10,900 nt of DNA. Source: CAYVZU01 sp964455935. GTDB taxonomy: Bacteria; Fibrobacterota; CAYVZU01. The notes beneath the pieces are model-generated. The model saw nothing but the letters and a program-made list of their open reading frames with translations, did no database searches and was not told the DNA's origin. Positions 1 to 8,520 of the stretch are shown here, one piece after another. Both the position numbers and the translations under genes were made by a program. The stretch lies in the NCBI GenBank assembly GCA_964455935.1, contig CAYVZU010000132.1, positions 1 to 10,900 on the forward strand, in the 5' to 3' direction. Position 1 is the stretch's first letter. Every line of letters starts with the position of its first letter.

Positions 1-446
1 AAATTCCGTTTCGCGACCTGACTGGATTTGTCGTATTGAACGTAGATTGTGGCCGGTTGCACACTGACGTCCACCAGCACGGTTCCGCGCAAGGTCAGCG
101 AAATCTGAGAGTTTTTGGGATCGTTGGATGTGACGGTAATGCTCTTTGATACCGCGCCCTCAAAACGTCCGGAGCTGAAGGTTGCCGAAACCTCGCCCTC
201 TTCACCGGGAGCCAGCTTGTCTTTCGAGACCATCGTGGCCGTGCACCCGCAGGAGGCACGCACGTTTTCGATTTTCAGGGTATCTTTTCCGATATTTTTG
301 AATTTGAAGTTGTATCCGGCTTTTTCGTTCTGGCGGATTTTGCCGAAATTGTATTCTGTGATGGGAAAGCTGATCTGCGAGGCGGACCAGGCAAGTCCAG
401 TCACACCCAAAACAGCAGCGAGCACAAGGCGAGTTGTTGTCTTCAC
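1..446 (-). CDS. Secreted DUF1573 domain protein (5' part, runs off the window)
   Basis: Translating the minus strand from a GTG at 446-444 gives 148 open codons to the window edge, so the C-terminus is missing. The product opens with a typical Sec signal peptide: Lys2 and Arg6, a hydrophobic core at about residues 7-19, and a likely cleavage near residues 21-23 (AWSAS). A DUF1573 (Hydin/ASH-like immunoglobulin fold) domain follows. Its hallmarks are TEYNFGKI at about residue 30, FKFKNIGKDTLKI at 47-59, the conserved ASCGCT motif with Cys66 and Cys68, then LAPGEEGEV and a DPKNSQISLTLRGTV strand. The GTG start is supported by a strong Shine-Dalgarno site six bases upstream. Family members are exported or periplasmic proteins of unknown biochemical role. 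The gene is divergent from recC and separated from it by 694 bp, so a functional link with RecBCD is not implied. The domain call is confident; the role is not known. Confidence 0.9.
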   Translation of the reverse strand, partial: MKTTTRLVLAAVLGVTGLAWSASQISFPITEYNFGKIRQNEKAGYNFKFKNIGKDTLKIENVRASCGCTATMVSKDKLAPGEEGEVSATFSSGRFEGAVSKSITVTSNDPKNSQISLTLRGTVLVDVSVQPATIYVQYDKSSQVAKRN

Positions 447-452
447 TTTCTT

Positions 453-459
453 CCTCCTT
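453..459 (-). promoter_or_regulatory. Shine-Dalgarno site of the DUF1573 gene
   Basis: On the minus strand AAGGAGG stands six bases before the GTG at 446. This near-perfect ribosome binding site decides the non-ATG start. No in-frame ATG is seen at a comparable place. Confidence 0.8.
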
Positions 460-516
460 AGTTCGTCGGTCGCGCCCCTTTGGCGTCCTTTGTCTTGGAA
501 TATCTTAAAATAATGC

Positions 517-630
517 AACTATTCACGCCCTCCTCACCCTGGCCTTCTCCCACCGAGCGGCGAGGGGACTCATTCCTCTCCCTTCGATGGAAGAGGATTA
601 AGATGAGGGTGTTTGCGATGCTGAATAGTT
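517..630. repeat. Palindromic, MITE-like intergenic element with 9-bp terminal inverted repeats
   Basis: AACTATTCA at 517-525 is the exact reverse complement of TGAATAGTT at 622-630. Inside these ends a second pair matches: ACCCT at 536-540 against AGGGT at 606-610. An inner hairpin pairs CCTCT (575-579) with AGAGG (592-596). The whole 114 bp can therefore fold as an imperfect nested hairpin. It carries no open frame of its own and lies between the divergent DUF1573 gene and recC. The structure resembles small non-autonomous mobile elements or extragenic palindromes. No target-site duplication is obvious at the borders, so mobility is only suggested. Confidence 0.55.
521..581 (-). repeat. Dispersed intergenic repeat, copy 1
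   Basis: Read on the minus strand, 566-521 aligns base for base with 8535-8580 on the plus strand: 37 of 46 positions are identical without a gap, and the pair shares CCCTCGCC, GGGAGA and AGGGTGAGG. The likeness continues for about 15 more bases upstream with one indel (GGAGAG at the outer end of both copies). Such GGGAGAGG..AGGGTGAGG repeats are common in the spacers of many GC-rich bacteria. When translated they yield the spurious peptide PLTLTLS, which is not a protein. Confidence 0.75.
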
Positions 631-759
631 ATAAAATAACAAAAACCCGCCGGGCCGTTACAAGTGCGAGGAAGGGGGCGCCGCCGGGCCGATTCTTGCC
701 CTGGCGTCTCTTTTTTAGTAGCTTTTCGCATGGAAAGGCGTGCAACCATCCTTTATTGT
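631..759. other. Intergenic stretch with an 11-bp direct repeat
   Basis: This part opens with a run of A and T followed by CCGCCGGGCCG at 647-657, repeated exactly at 681-691, that is 34 bp later. A run of six T stands near 713-718. I see no gene, no clear terminator and no convincing sigma-70 promoter here. Confidence 0.4.
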
Positions 760-1099
760 ATGGCAAAAACCATAACACCAACTCCAGAACTGCTCAATCT
801 GGTTCCCTACGACGCGGCCCGTTCTACTGCTGTATTCCCCGCAAGACGGACAAGGACGGGCCGGAAGTGGCCATGGCCGACGCCACGGGTTTCGAAATCC
901 TGCAAGCATTGCGGCTCTCACGGGCAAAGAGATCTACCCCGTTGCGGTGGACAGAACAGCGATTCTGGAATCCTTTGTGCGATTGATCTGGTCGGATATG
1001 GGTCCTCCTTGGTTTTGGTTTGGATCGGAAACTGATCTTGAATCCGATGTTGAGCTTTGTCCTACTTATCGGAGCGGGGCAGCCGAGCAATATTCGTAA
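760..1099 (+). pseudogene. Frameshifted remnant of an MshEN (GspE/PilB N-terminal) domain gene
   Basis: Three successive reading frames together spell an MshEN domain, the N-terminal module of type II secretion and type IV pilus ATPases (GspE, PilB, MshE). From the ATG at 760 the first frame gives PELLNLVPYDAAR. Near 820-825 the match moves to the next frame with YCCIPRKTDKDG and then EVAMADATGFEILQALR. Near 912-918 it moves again, to LTGKEIYPVAVDRTAIL, and stays open to a TAA at 1097-1099. This follows the family pattern of a lxxIP..A..y..iP segment, then vAmadP, then tG..v.pv.a. Each change of frame fits loss of one base. The ATPase part is absent, so the ancestor was either a stand-alone MshEN protein or a longer gene already truncated. 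No good ribosome binding site precedes 760. Sequencing or assembly error is the main alternative to real decay. Confidence 0.65.
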
Positions 1100-1140
1100 T
1101 AAACGTTAGCAGGCCATAACCAGACAATCCGGATTTCGCC

Positions 1141-4100
1141 ATGCTGCATCTACACTTCGCACCTTCGCTGGACCTGCTGGTCCCGACGCTTCTGGCAAAA
1201 TTGCGAGAGGTCTGGACGGACCCGTTTTTGCCTCCGGCCGTGATTGTGCCAAGCCCCGCGGTGGGCAAATGGCTTCGCATGCGGCTGGCCGATACGGGCG
1301 GCTTGGAATCGGGACCGGTTCCTCTGGGGTGTACGGCCAATCTCGCCATGCAGACCCTGGAGCGCTATTTGTTGGACGCCCTCAGGCCGGCGCCCGACAT
1401 GGCGCTGCTGGACGTGGGGCGCCTTCGCCAGGTGATCTGCGCGCTTCTCGATGAAAGCCTTCTGGGCCTGGATGTCCATCGTCCCCTTCGCGAATACCTG
1501 CTGAATCCAAGCCAAGAGATCGATCCGCTCAAACGCGTTCAGCTTTCAGCAAGAATCGCCCACCAGTTTCTGGAATACGAATACAACCGGCCCAGCGTCT
1601 GGGATCCGAAAAACCGCCGCTGGCTTCACGACGGCATCGATGCGTCCTGGCTTTTGGGCAAACGGTATTTTGGGGCCAATGCCGAGCACGAAGACTGGCA
1701 GAAAGACCTCTATTGCAGGGCAACCCGGTGCCTTGATTCGACCTTGGACTCCTCCGCGATGGCCCGGACCCGCTATGTAACATTGCCCCGTCTTTACAGA
1801 CTGCGGCGAGAAAAAGGCCTGGACGACAATGCGCCGTGGACTGTTCCGGGCGGCCCGGTCTTTCTCTTCGGCGTCTCCAAGGTCAGCCACTTTCATCGCA
1901 ACGTGCTGGTCGAAATCTCGCAGGCCCCCGGTGTCGATATCCGGGTGTTTCTTACCAATCCGTGCGCCGAGTTCTGGGAAACGGTGGATACGCGGCGCAA
2001 CCGTGCTGCGCCCATCCGGCGCGGCTGGCGCCACGACTCGAAGCCCGCCGATGCGGGAATCGCGCCGCGCAACCCCGCGGATTACGCCAAGGAGACGCTG
2101 GGTGATTTCGCGGACCTGCCGCGCGATCATGCGCTGCTTGAACTCTGGGGCGCCTCGGGCAAGGAAAACATCTTTCTCTGGTGCCCGCGGGCCGCATGGG
2201 ATTTCGAATATTACAGCCCCGGCCTGGCCGAATTCGACCCGGGGCCGGCCACGCTTCTTCAGGCCGTTCAGGTCTCGCTTCTACGGGGCCAGCATGAATT
2301 GCCACAAAGGCCGGAGGGCTGGGCCAAAGACGGTTCGCTGACCGTGCTGGCCTGCCCCGATCGGGGGCGCGAAATCGAAGAACTGCGGGAACAGATTCTG
2401 GACCTGGTCCATGAGGGCGAAATCGACCGGCTAAATGAGATCGCCGTGTACCTCCCGGACCCCGGCCCCTATATGCCGCACATCCAGCGCGTGTTCGGCG
2501 CGCGCAGGCCGGGCAGCGACGATTACATTCCTTTCACGATCCTGGGCGGACCCGGCAGCGACAGCGTTTTTGGCCAGGGCCTGCGGACGCTTCTGGAATT
2601 GATCGGAGGACAGTTCGACAAGCCGCATGTCTTCGCCTTTTTGCGCAACCCCATTGTGCAGGCAACCCGGGAAATCACCACGGACGACGTGGCCGTCTGG
2701 GAGCGCTGGGCCGGGGACCTTGGCATCTTCCGCGGATTCAACCGTGCCCATCGCGGGCAGATGGGCGACAGCGGACAGACCGTGACCGACGTCCACACCT
2801 TCGAGCTGGGCATGGCGCGCATGCTCATCGGCAATCTGGCCGCGGGGCCAATCGCGCTGGACTGTGTTCTGCCGGGCGGAGGCGAGAACGGGCCGGCGCG
2901 GACGCCGATTCCGCCCTTCCGGGATTTCGATACCTCCGATCATGACCGGCTTGAAAAATTCTGCGCCGTTATGGAAGAACTCCATTGTGATATCCAGGAG
3001 ATTCGCGGCGGCCAACAGGAACTCGGAATTCCTGCTGCGGTTGAACAGCTCACGAATCTTGCCTGGAAGTGGTTTGGCCGGCTTGCCGAAGACCGGGCCT
3101 TCAACAGCGCCGCCGAAGCGAGGGTGCGCCGGGAATTTCTCGATGCCCTGCAATCCATTCTGCTGCAGGCAAGCCTGGCCAATCGGCCGGCCGTGGCCAT
3201 CCGGGAATTCCTGATGCTGGCCGAAAGCTGTCTGCCATCCGAACTTCCGGCCGGTTCCGCCGCGTGGACCGGCGGAGTTACCTTCGCCCCTCTGCGGCCG
3301 GCCATGATCGTTCCACACCGGGTTATCTTCGCGGCCGGGCTTGATGCCGCGGCCTTTCCCGGCACGGCCGACCGGCCGGCCTGGAACCTGCTGACGCGCA
3401 AACGCATCGTGGGCGATTCCGATGTGGTGCGCGACAACCGTTTCGCCTTTCTGGAGCTGTTGCATGCCGCGCGCGAGCGCCTGGTCTTGTCGTTCCGCGC
3501 CAACGACATGCAAAAGGAAGAGGAATTGCAGCCGGCCAGCGTGGTGCTTGAACTGGAAGCCTATCTGCAGGGGCAGGCAGGCATTGCCGCCCCGGAGAGC
3601 GGCGTCGAACGCGGCGCCATACGCCGCACTGTTCCATGGATCGTTCACGAGTCCCTCGACAGCTTTCGCAAGGCGGGTCGCCGTCATGGGACATGGAGCC
3701 AGGCCGAGATTGAGCTGGCCCGCCTCGCCGGCGGGACCTGCCGGCTGACCCATCGCCACGACCTTGCGCATCGCAAAGCCCCTGCCGCGGCGCCAGGAAC
3801 CGGCCCCGCGCTCTTTCAAACGAATCTCTTTCACATCCGGAAGTTCTTTTCCAATCCCATCGAGTACCACCTTTCGAAAACGCTGGGCATTGAGCTGGAC
3901 GAAAGCCAAGCCTCCGCGCAAACCGCGGACGAACCGCTGGCCTCGACGGCCCTGGTCCTGTCTTCCCTGCAAAAAGAAATCTGGAAGGCGCTGCTCGCGC
4001 GCCTGTTCCCGGCCGGCGGCCAAACCGGGGTTCCGGACGAAGAAATGCTGGCAAACGAAGCCCAGGCCATTGCCCAAAGCCTGTATGGGGAACTTGTCGC

Positions 4101-4872
4101 GGCCGGACAGTCGCCCGAAGCCCAGTTCTGCCGCATGGAAGAGCGGAAGCTGCTGCAATGGGCGCGCCAATGCGCGGCGGCAACGCGGGCCCTGGGTAAG
4201 GAATTTCCCAAACACGCATTGATGGAAAACACGGACCTGTCGCTTGGCCGCGAAGGGATCGCGGCCGATTTAATGATTCCCCTTTCGGGCGCGGCCAACT
4301 GCGTGGTCGAGTGCAGGCATCCCCTGGTGCTGGTTCCGCGTGAAGGAGGCGGGGCCGTCGGCATCATCGGCTTTGAGAAGGAAGGCGATGCGGCCGACAA
4401 CCCCGGCCTGTGGCTGGCCGGCGCGCTCCAATGGATGACGGAGAGACAATGCGCAACAGGTTGGGAGATCCGCCTCGTGCAACTCAACCGGGGCCACGAG
4501 GGCAAAAAGAAAACCGGTTACGATTGTTCGACTCTAAGGGAACCAAGCGGCGAGGGCAAGGACATCGGCTTGTGGCTGGGTGGTCTGCTGCAACGGATGC
4601 TGGCGGAGAAGTGCTGCGACCACCTGCCGTTTGCGGTGATCGAGAAATTGACCAGGCAGAACAAAGAGGGCAGCCTGAGCTGGCCCCAGCGGTGGGCTCG
4701 GGTAACGGCCGCCGCGATTGAGGAAGAGCTTTCCAGCGATTACGGCTACACATGCTGGCTCGAATCCTTCCATCTCGCCGATGTGCGCATCCCGCCGGTG
4801 TGCGATCGCGAATTGCGCCAGAGCGCCAAAGACCGCTTTGCGCCCATGCTGGAACGGTGGTTCCATGAATAG
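1141..4872 (+). CDS. recC: RecBCD complex subunit RecC
   Basis: A protein of 1243 residues, about 120 longer than E. coli RecC (1122). It begins MLHLHFAPSLDLL, which matches the RecC N-terminus, followed by DPFLPPAVIVPSPAVGKWL where the family has DPFEPEMILVQSTGMAQWL. Further RecC blocks are VFLFGVSKVSHFH near 240, FLTNPCAEFW at about 270-279, LELWGASGKENIFLW near 335-350, PHIQRVFGARRPGSDDYIPF ending at 465, HTFELGMARMLIG, FAAGLDAAAFP at 730-740, DVVRDNRFAFLELL from 761, and IRKFFSNPIEYHL near 899-911, which opens the C-terminal nuclease-like fold. As expected, helicase motifs are absent or degenerate: RecC is a scaffold that, in the model enzyme, splits the duplex and recognises Chi in the 3' strand. 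The ATG at 1141 is chosen because an in-frame TAA lies at 1117-1119; only a weak GGA precedes it. The extra length seems to fall around 285-330 and in the C-terminal half. recB starts within its last codons. Confidence 0.95.
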   Translation: MLHLHFAPSLDLLVPTLLAKLREVWTDPFLPPAVIVPSPAVGKWLRMRLADTGGLESGPVPLGCTANLAMQTLERYLLDALRPAPDMALLDVGRLRQVICALLDESLLGLDVHRPLREYLLNPSQEIDPLKRVQLSARIAHQFLEYEYNRPSVWDPKNRRWLHDGIDASWLLGKRYFGANAEHEDWQKDLYCRATRCLDSTLDSSAMARTRYVTLPRLYRLRREKGLDDNAPWTVPGGPVFLFGVSKVSHFHRNVLVEISQAPGVDIRVFLTNPCAEFWETVDTRRNRAAPIRRGWRHDSKPADAGIAPRNPADYAKETLGDFADLPRDHALLELWGASGKENIFLWCPRAAWDFEYYSPGLAEFDPGPATLLQAVQVSLLRGQHELPQRPEGWAKDGSLTVLACPDRGREIEELREQILDLVHEGEIDRLNEIAVYLPDPGPYMPHIQRVFGARRPGSDDYIPFTILGGPGSDSVFGQGLRTLLELIGGQFDKPHVFAFLRNPIVQATREITTDDVAVWERWAGDLGIFRGFNRAHRGQMGDSGQTVTDVHTFELGMARMLIGNLAAGPIALDCVLPGGGENGPARTPIPPFRDFDTSDHDRLEKFCAVMEELHCDIQEIRGGQQELGIPAAVEQLTNLAWKWFGRLAEDRAFNSAAEARVRREFLDALQSILLQASLANRPAVAIREFLMLAESCLPSELPAGSAAWTGGVTFAPLRPAMIVPHRVIFAAGLDAAAFPGTADRPAWNLLTRKRIVGDSDVVRDNRFAFLELLHAARERLVLSFRANDMQKEEELQPASVVLELEAYLQGQAGIAAPESGVERGAIRRTVPWIVHESLDSFRKAGRRHGTWSQAEIELARLAGGTCRLTHRHDLAHRKAPAAAPGTGPALFQTNLFHIRKFFSNPIEYHLSKTLGIELDESQASAQTADEPLASTALVLSSLQKEIWKALLARLFPAGGQTGVPDEEMLANEAQAIAQSLYGELVAAGQSPEAQFCRMEERKLLQWARQCAAATRALGKEFPKHALMENTDLSLGREGIAADLMIPLSGAANCVVECRHPLVLVPREGGGAVGIIGFEKEGDAADNPGLWLAGALQWMTERQCATGWEIRLVQLNRGHEGKKKTGYDCSTLREPSGEGKDIGLWLGGLLQRMLAEKCCDHLPFAVIEKLTRQNKEGSLSWPQRWARVTAAAIEEELSSDYGYTCWLESFHLADVRIPPVCDRELRQSAKDRFAPMLERWFHE

Positions 4873-7800
4873 CGTTATCCTTGTCAACCCTTCGGACATC
4901 GACCTGGACCGGCATGGCCTGATCGAGGCCCACGCCGGGACCGGCAAGACCTGGACCATCGTGCAAATGGTGCTGCGCATCCTGGAGCGGACCGCGCCGG
5001 ACAGCCGGGGCCGGGAGCGGCGCATTCACATCCGGGAAATTCTTCTGGTCACATACACCGAAAAGGCGGCCGGCGAACTAAAGCGACGCATCCGCGCGGG
5101 AATTGCGGATCGCCTTGCCGGACTGACAGAGCAGGATAGCGTCGCGCTGAAGCAGCACCTGGAAGACTGCCTCAACAACCTGCACGAGGCCCTGATCGGC
5201 ACCATCCACGCCATCTGCCTTCGGCTATTGCAGACGTGGCCGTTTGAAACCGGGGTGCACTTCAACACCCGCATCATCGATGACGCGGAGGGCCTGGAAA
5301 GCGCATTGCGGGAGTCAATGCGCACCGACTGGCAGACCGCCGAAACGCTCATTCCCTGGGCCCTGGAACAACTGGTTGCGCAGAACAGATCAATCGAGGA
5401 AAAGCATTTCAAGCTGATCCGCGATACGGCATTGCAATTGCTGGACGCGGAGCACGCCTGCCTGGACAGAACCATTGTGGGCGGACGCAGACTAAAGGAC
5501 CTGCGCGCGGAATACGAGAGAAACGATGCGCGGGGTTTCAGGACGGCGGCGGCAAACCTGACGGACCATCTTGAGGCTTTCAACCCACCCTTGGGATTTC
5601 ACGACAACGCCGTCCAGGCAATCGCTTCGATCAAGCAATGGGCCCGGCAGGTCGTTGCGAATCGCATCTCGGTGGATCCGGAATACGCGGAAAAGATTTC
5701 GAAATACAAGAAACCCAGAAAGGACGGGGTGCCGGTCAGTACGAACATCGTCGATGCCAACCTCAAACGGACCGATGCCGGCAAGGGTCTAAGCGAAGCA
5801 TTGGATGCAGTTGCCAATCACGAGTATGTTGCCGCATTGCGGACCAGTAACGAACATCTTTTGCTCACATTGATCTGCGACGCCGCCGAAATCCTGGCCG
5901 CGGCCTGGAACCGCGCCAAACGCGAAAAGGGCTTTGTATCCTATGAAGACATGCTTCGCCTCATGCGCCGCGCCGTATATGGCAGCCCGGCGTTTCGCGC
6001 GGCCCTGGCCGGACGGCTGCAATACGGCATCATCGACGAGTTCCAGGACACCAGCATTCTGCAATGGGAGGTTTTCCAGCGGATCTTTCTTGATCCCGAC
6101 CAGGAAGACGGACCGCGGATCTTTATCGTGGGCGACCCGAAGCAGTCGATCTTTTCATTCCAGGGCGCCGATGTTCGCAGTTACCTCCGGGCCAGGGAGG
6201 CGATTGAGCGCAAGGGCGGCCGGGTTTACTCGCTCGAAATCAACTACCGTTCGCTGGCCGAAACAATCGACGGGTTCAATACCATTCTGGGCCGGCAAGA
6301 CCGCGCCGGTGAGCGCGGGGAGGACTGGTTTCGCTTCGAGGGCGACAACGCCGTCTGTTATCCTTCGCCGGAAACCGGTGGAGGCCTGGCCCGCCCGCCG
6401 CAGCGGCCGGCGGCAGCGCACCGCTTGCAGAGCGCGCCCGTGCGGGTCATGGCCCTCGAAGGGAACGCGTCTTTACGGCGGCGCACCATGGCACGATGGG
6501 CCGCTGCCGCCATCAAGGCTTTGAGGGGAACCCTGATTTCGGTCCCAAACGGGACCGGCTGGAAAAACGTTCAACTCGACTACAGCGACTTTGCCGTCAT
6601 TGTCGAGGCGCACAAGCTGGCCAAACCCTTTCTCGACGAGTTTCTCCGGCAGGGCATCCCCGCGGTCAAATACAAGATGGAAGGCGTTTTTCAGTCCGAC
6701 ATGGCGCGCGACCTGCACGCGCTTCTGCGCGCCATCCTGCTTCGCGAGAGCGGCCCGGCCCCGCGGCTTGCGGCCCTGCTCACCCATTTCTTCAACCGCC
6801 ATCCCGCCTGCATCGATCCGGAACAGGACCTCGAGCCCTGCTTGAATGGTCCCGCATGCGGGCCCGACGATTTGTGCATGGCCCATGCCATGCAGGAATG
6901 GTCCTACCTCGCCGACACAAGGCAATGGTCGCGGCTCTTTGAAAGCATCGCGGAGCGCACAGGAATCCGCCCGCGGCTGATTCGGCTTTGCGACGGCGAA
7001 CGCCACCTGGCGGACCTGGGCCAGGTCACTGATTACTGCATGGAACGGCTCTACCGCGACAACCTGGGTCTGGAGCAGCTTGTGGAACACCTGGGCGGAC
7101 TTTTCAAGGAAGAAGAGCGCGCCGGCCAGGACCGCAATCTGCATGTGCTCGCCACGCAAAAATCAAGCGTCCGGGTGCTGACCATGCATGCGGCCAAGGG
7201 GCTAGAATTCCCGGTGGTGTTCGCGGCGACCGGAGGAACAAAGGGGCCGCCGAAAGGGCCGGGGACTTTTGCCTGGATCACCTCGGAGAATAAAAAACTT
7301 GTCGTACCGTTCATCAACAACAGCAGCGCCGATCGGCCCGCGGGTTCGGCGCTTGGCCATGCCAACGACGAGATCGCCAGGCAGGGCATTGAGGAACGCC
7401 GCCGTCTTCTGTATGTCGCTTTGACCCGGGCGCAAGCACTGCTGTTTGTGCCCATGCATTTCGAGGAGATGGTCAGGGATGGCAATGGCGAAATTCTCTG
7501 GCAAGAATGCCGTTTGCCAAGAAACCCCGATACCGATCTGACTCCCCGCCTGGCAAGCCTGTTTGCGCAAGACGGCGGCGCATCGCGCCTAAGCCTGTTC
7601 GACTCCGGGGCCAAAGAGTGGAGCCCAAAAGATCCGGCCCTGGGCAACGAGGCGCCCGGCAAGAAGACCCCGGCCCTGGATGCGATTCCCGATGTCCGCG
7701 CGCTCGATCTGCCCTCCCGCATCTGCCTGCAAACCAGCTACACGCAGTTGAGCCGCCGCGCCGCACCCGACCGCGAGGTTGACCGCAGCGACGAAGAAGA

Positions 7801-8518
7801 CCCGGCCGAAGCCGCGGTACGACGTCCGGTGCTGCCGGGCGGTAAGCACACCGGAGACGCCCTTCACCTGGTTATGGAGGAAATACTGCGGACCGACGAT
7901 GCGGGCCGCACCATCGGGAACGATGTCTTATTGACGGACCTTGTCCGAACGTGCTTGAGGCAAAATGGGGTTTTAAACGGCATCGAAAACGACGCCGGAC
8001 GGGCCATCGCCGCGGCCGTTACGCTTGTTCAAGGCGCATTAAGGACCCCGCTGGCGCTTCCCGGCGGAGGAACAATCACAATAGGAGGCTTGAGCAGACC
8101 TGATCGTATTCCCGAAATGGAGTTCATGCTCGGGGTCTCGCCCCATTGGGTCCATGGCTTCATGGATCTTGTGTTCCGGGTTCGCAGCGCCAACGGGGCA
8201 CAGCATCCCTGGCGCTATTTCGTGCTCGACTGGAAAAGCGACCAGGTTGAGAACTTCGGCCAAGAAGCGATCGCGGCCTGCATTGTCGAGCGGCACTATG
8301 AACTCCAGGCCAAGATCTACTGCCATGCGCTCGACACGTATTTGAGAGGAATTCTGGGCAGCGGCTACGACCCGGAGCGCAACCTGGGCGGCGCGGTGTA
8401 TGTGTTCTTGAGAAGCTTTGGGCATTCGGGAATTGGGCCCGTTGAGAATACCTGGGCGCGAAAGGCCCAGCCGACAGACGATCGGGAATTCGTGAAAGAA
8501 TGTCTGAGGAGGAGCTGA
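4865..8518 (+). CDS. recB: RecBCD helicase-nuclease subunit RecB
   Basis: A protein of 1217 residues (E. coli RecB: 1180), an SF1A 3'-5' helicase fused to the nuclease of the complex. Motifs in order: Walker A AHAGTGKT with Lys28; motif Ia VTYTEKAAGEL near 62-72; TIHAICLRLL from 113; Walker B/motif II DEFQDT at 391-396; motif III GDPKQSIFSFQGAD from 423; motif IV NYRS at 460-463; motif V TMHAAKGLEF at 773-782; motif VI YVALTRA at 850-856. The C-terminal PD-(D/E)XK nuclease shows His1001 (GDALHLVMEE), EMEF at 1084-1087, Asp1101 (FMDLVF), Asp1122 and Lys1124 (LDWKSD) and the YELQAKIY helix at 1145-1152. These correspond to E. coli His956, Asp1067, Asp1080 and Lys1082, so nuclease and ATPase should both be active. 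The gap between the two aspartates is 21 residues, against 13 in E. coli, from a longer hairpin. The ATG at 4865 lies in the recC end (8-bp overlap) with GGTGG four bases before it; this suggests translational coupling. The frame is open further upstream, but that would overlap recC by more than 150 bp and lacks family homology. Confidence 0.97.
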   Translation: MNSVILVNPSDIDLDRHGLIEAHAGTGKTWTIVQMVLRILERTAPDSRGRERRIHIREILLVTYTEKAAGELKRRIRAGIADRLAGLTEQDSVALKQHLEDCLNNLHEALIGTIHAICLRLLQTWPFETGVHFNTRIIDDAEGLESALRESMRTDWQTAETLIPWALEQLVAQNRSIEEKHFKLIRDTALQLLDAEHACLDRTIVGGRRLKDLRAEYERNDARGFRTAAANLTDHLEAFNPPLGFHDNAVQAIASIKQWARQVVANRISVDPEYAEKISKYKKPRKDGVPVSTNIVDANLKRTDAGKGLSEALDAVANHEYVAALRTSNEHLLLTLICDAAEILAAAWNRAKREKGFVSYEDMLRLMRRAVYGSPAFRAALAGRLQYGIIDEFQDTSILQWEVFQRIFLDPDQEDGPRIFIVGDPKQSIFSFQGADVRSYLRAREAIERKGGRVYSLEINYRSLAETIDGFNTILGRQDRAGERGEDWFRFEGDNAVCYPSPETGGGLARPPQRPAAAHRLQSAPVRVMALEGNASLRRRTMARWAAAAIKALRGTLISVPNGTGWKNVQLDYSDFAVIVEAHKLAKPFLDEFLRQGIPAVKYKMEGVFQSDMARDLHALLRAILLRESGPAPRLAALLTHFFNRHPACIDPEQDLEPCLNGPACGPDDLCMAHAMQEWSYLADTRQWSRLFESIAERTGIRPRLIRLCDGERHLADLGQVTDYCMERLYRDNLGLEQLVEHLGGLFKEEERAGQDRNLHVLATQKSSVRVLTMHAAKGLEFPVVFAATGGTKGPPKGPGTFAWITSENKKLVVPFINNSSADRPAGSALGHANDEIARQGIEERRRLLYVALTRAQALLFVPMHFEEMVRDGNGEILWQECRLPRNPDTDLTPRLASLFAQDGGASRLSLFDSGAKEWSPKDPALGNEAPGKKTPALDAIPDVRALDLPSRICLQTSYTQLSRRAAPDREVDRSDEEDPAEAAVRRPVLPGGKHTGDALHLVMEEILRTDDAGRTIGNDVLLTDLVRTCLRQNGVLNGIENDAGRAIAAAVTLVQGALRTPLALPGGGTITIGGLSRPDRIPEMEFMLGVSPHWVHGFMDLVFRVRSANGAQHPWRYFVLDWKSDQVENFGQEAIAACIVERHYELQAKIYCHALDTYLRGILGSGYDPERNLGGAVYVFLRSFGHSGIGPVENTWARKAQPTDDREFVKECLRRS

Positions 8519-8520
8519 TT

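Noticed and set aside
71..78. The E. coli Chi octamer (GCTGGTGG on the minus strand) within the DUF1573 gene.
   Set aside because: It lies in coding sequence (LVD codons), a single occurrence is expected by chance, and the Chi of this species is unknown.
510..530. A sigma-54-like GGGC...TTGCA arrangement upstream of the DUF1573 gene on the minus strand.
   Set aside because: The GG-to-GC spacing is off by one base and the rest of the box does not match. The sequence is also part of the repeat's inverted end.
480..986. A 168-codon plus-strand open frame upstream of recC.
   Set aside because: It begins in the repeat element and joins unrelated sequence to the middle part of the MshEN remnant; it is not a gene as it stands.
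2431..4215. A 594-codon open frame on the minus strand inside recC, and other long antisense frames inside recC, recB and recD.
   Set aside because: They overlie well-supported genes, show no recognisable domain, and are expected from the codon bias of GC-rich genes read in reverse.
4718..4864. An N-terminal extension of 49 codons for RecB.
   Set aside because: It would overlap recC by more than 150 bp and has no likeness to RecB. The ATG at 4865 places Walker A at residue 28, as in E. coli.
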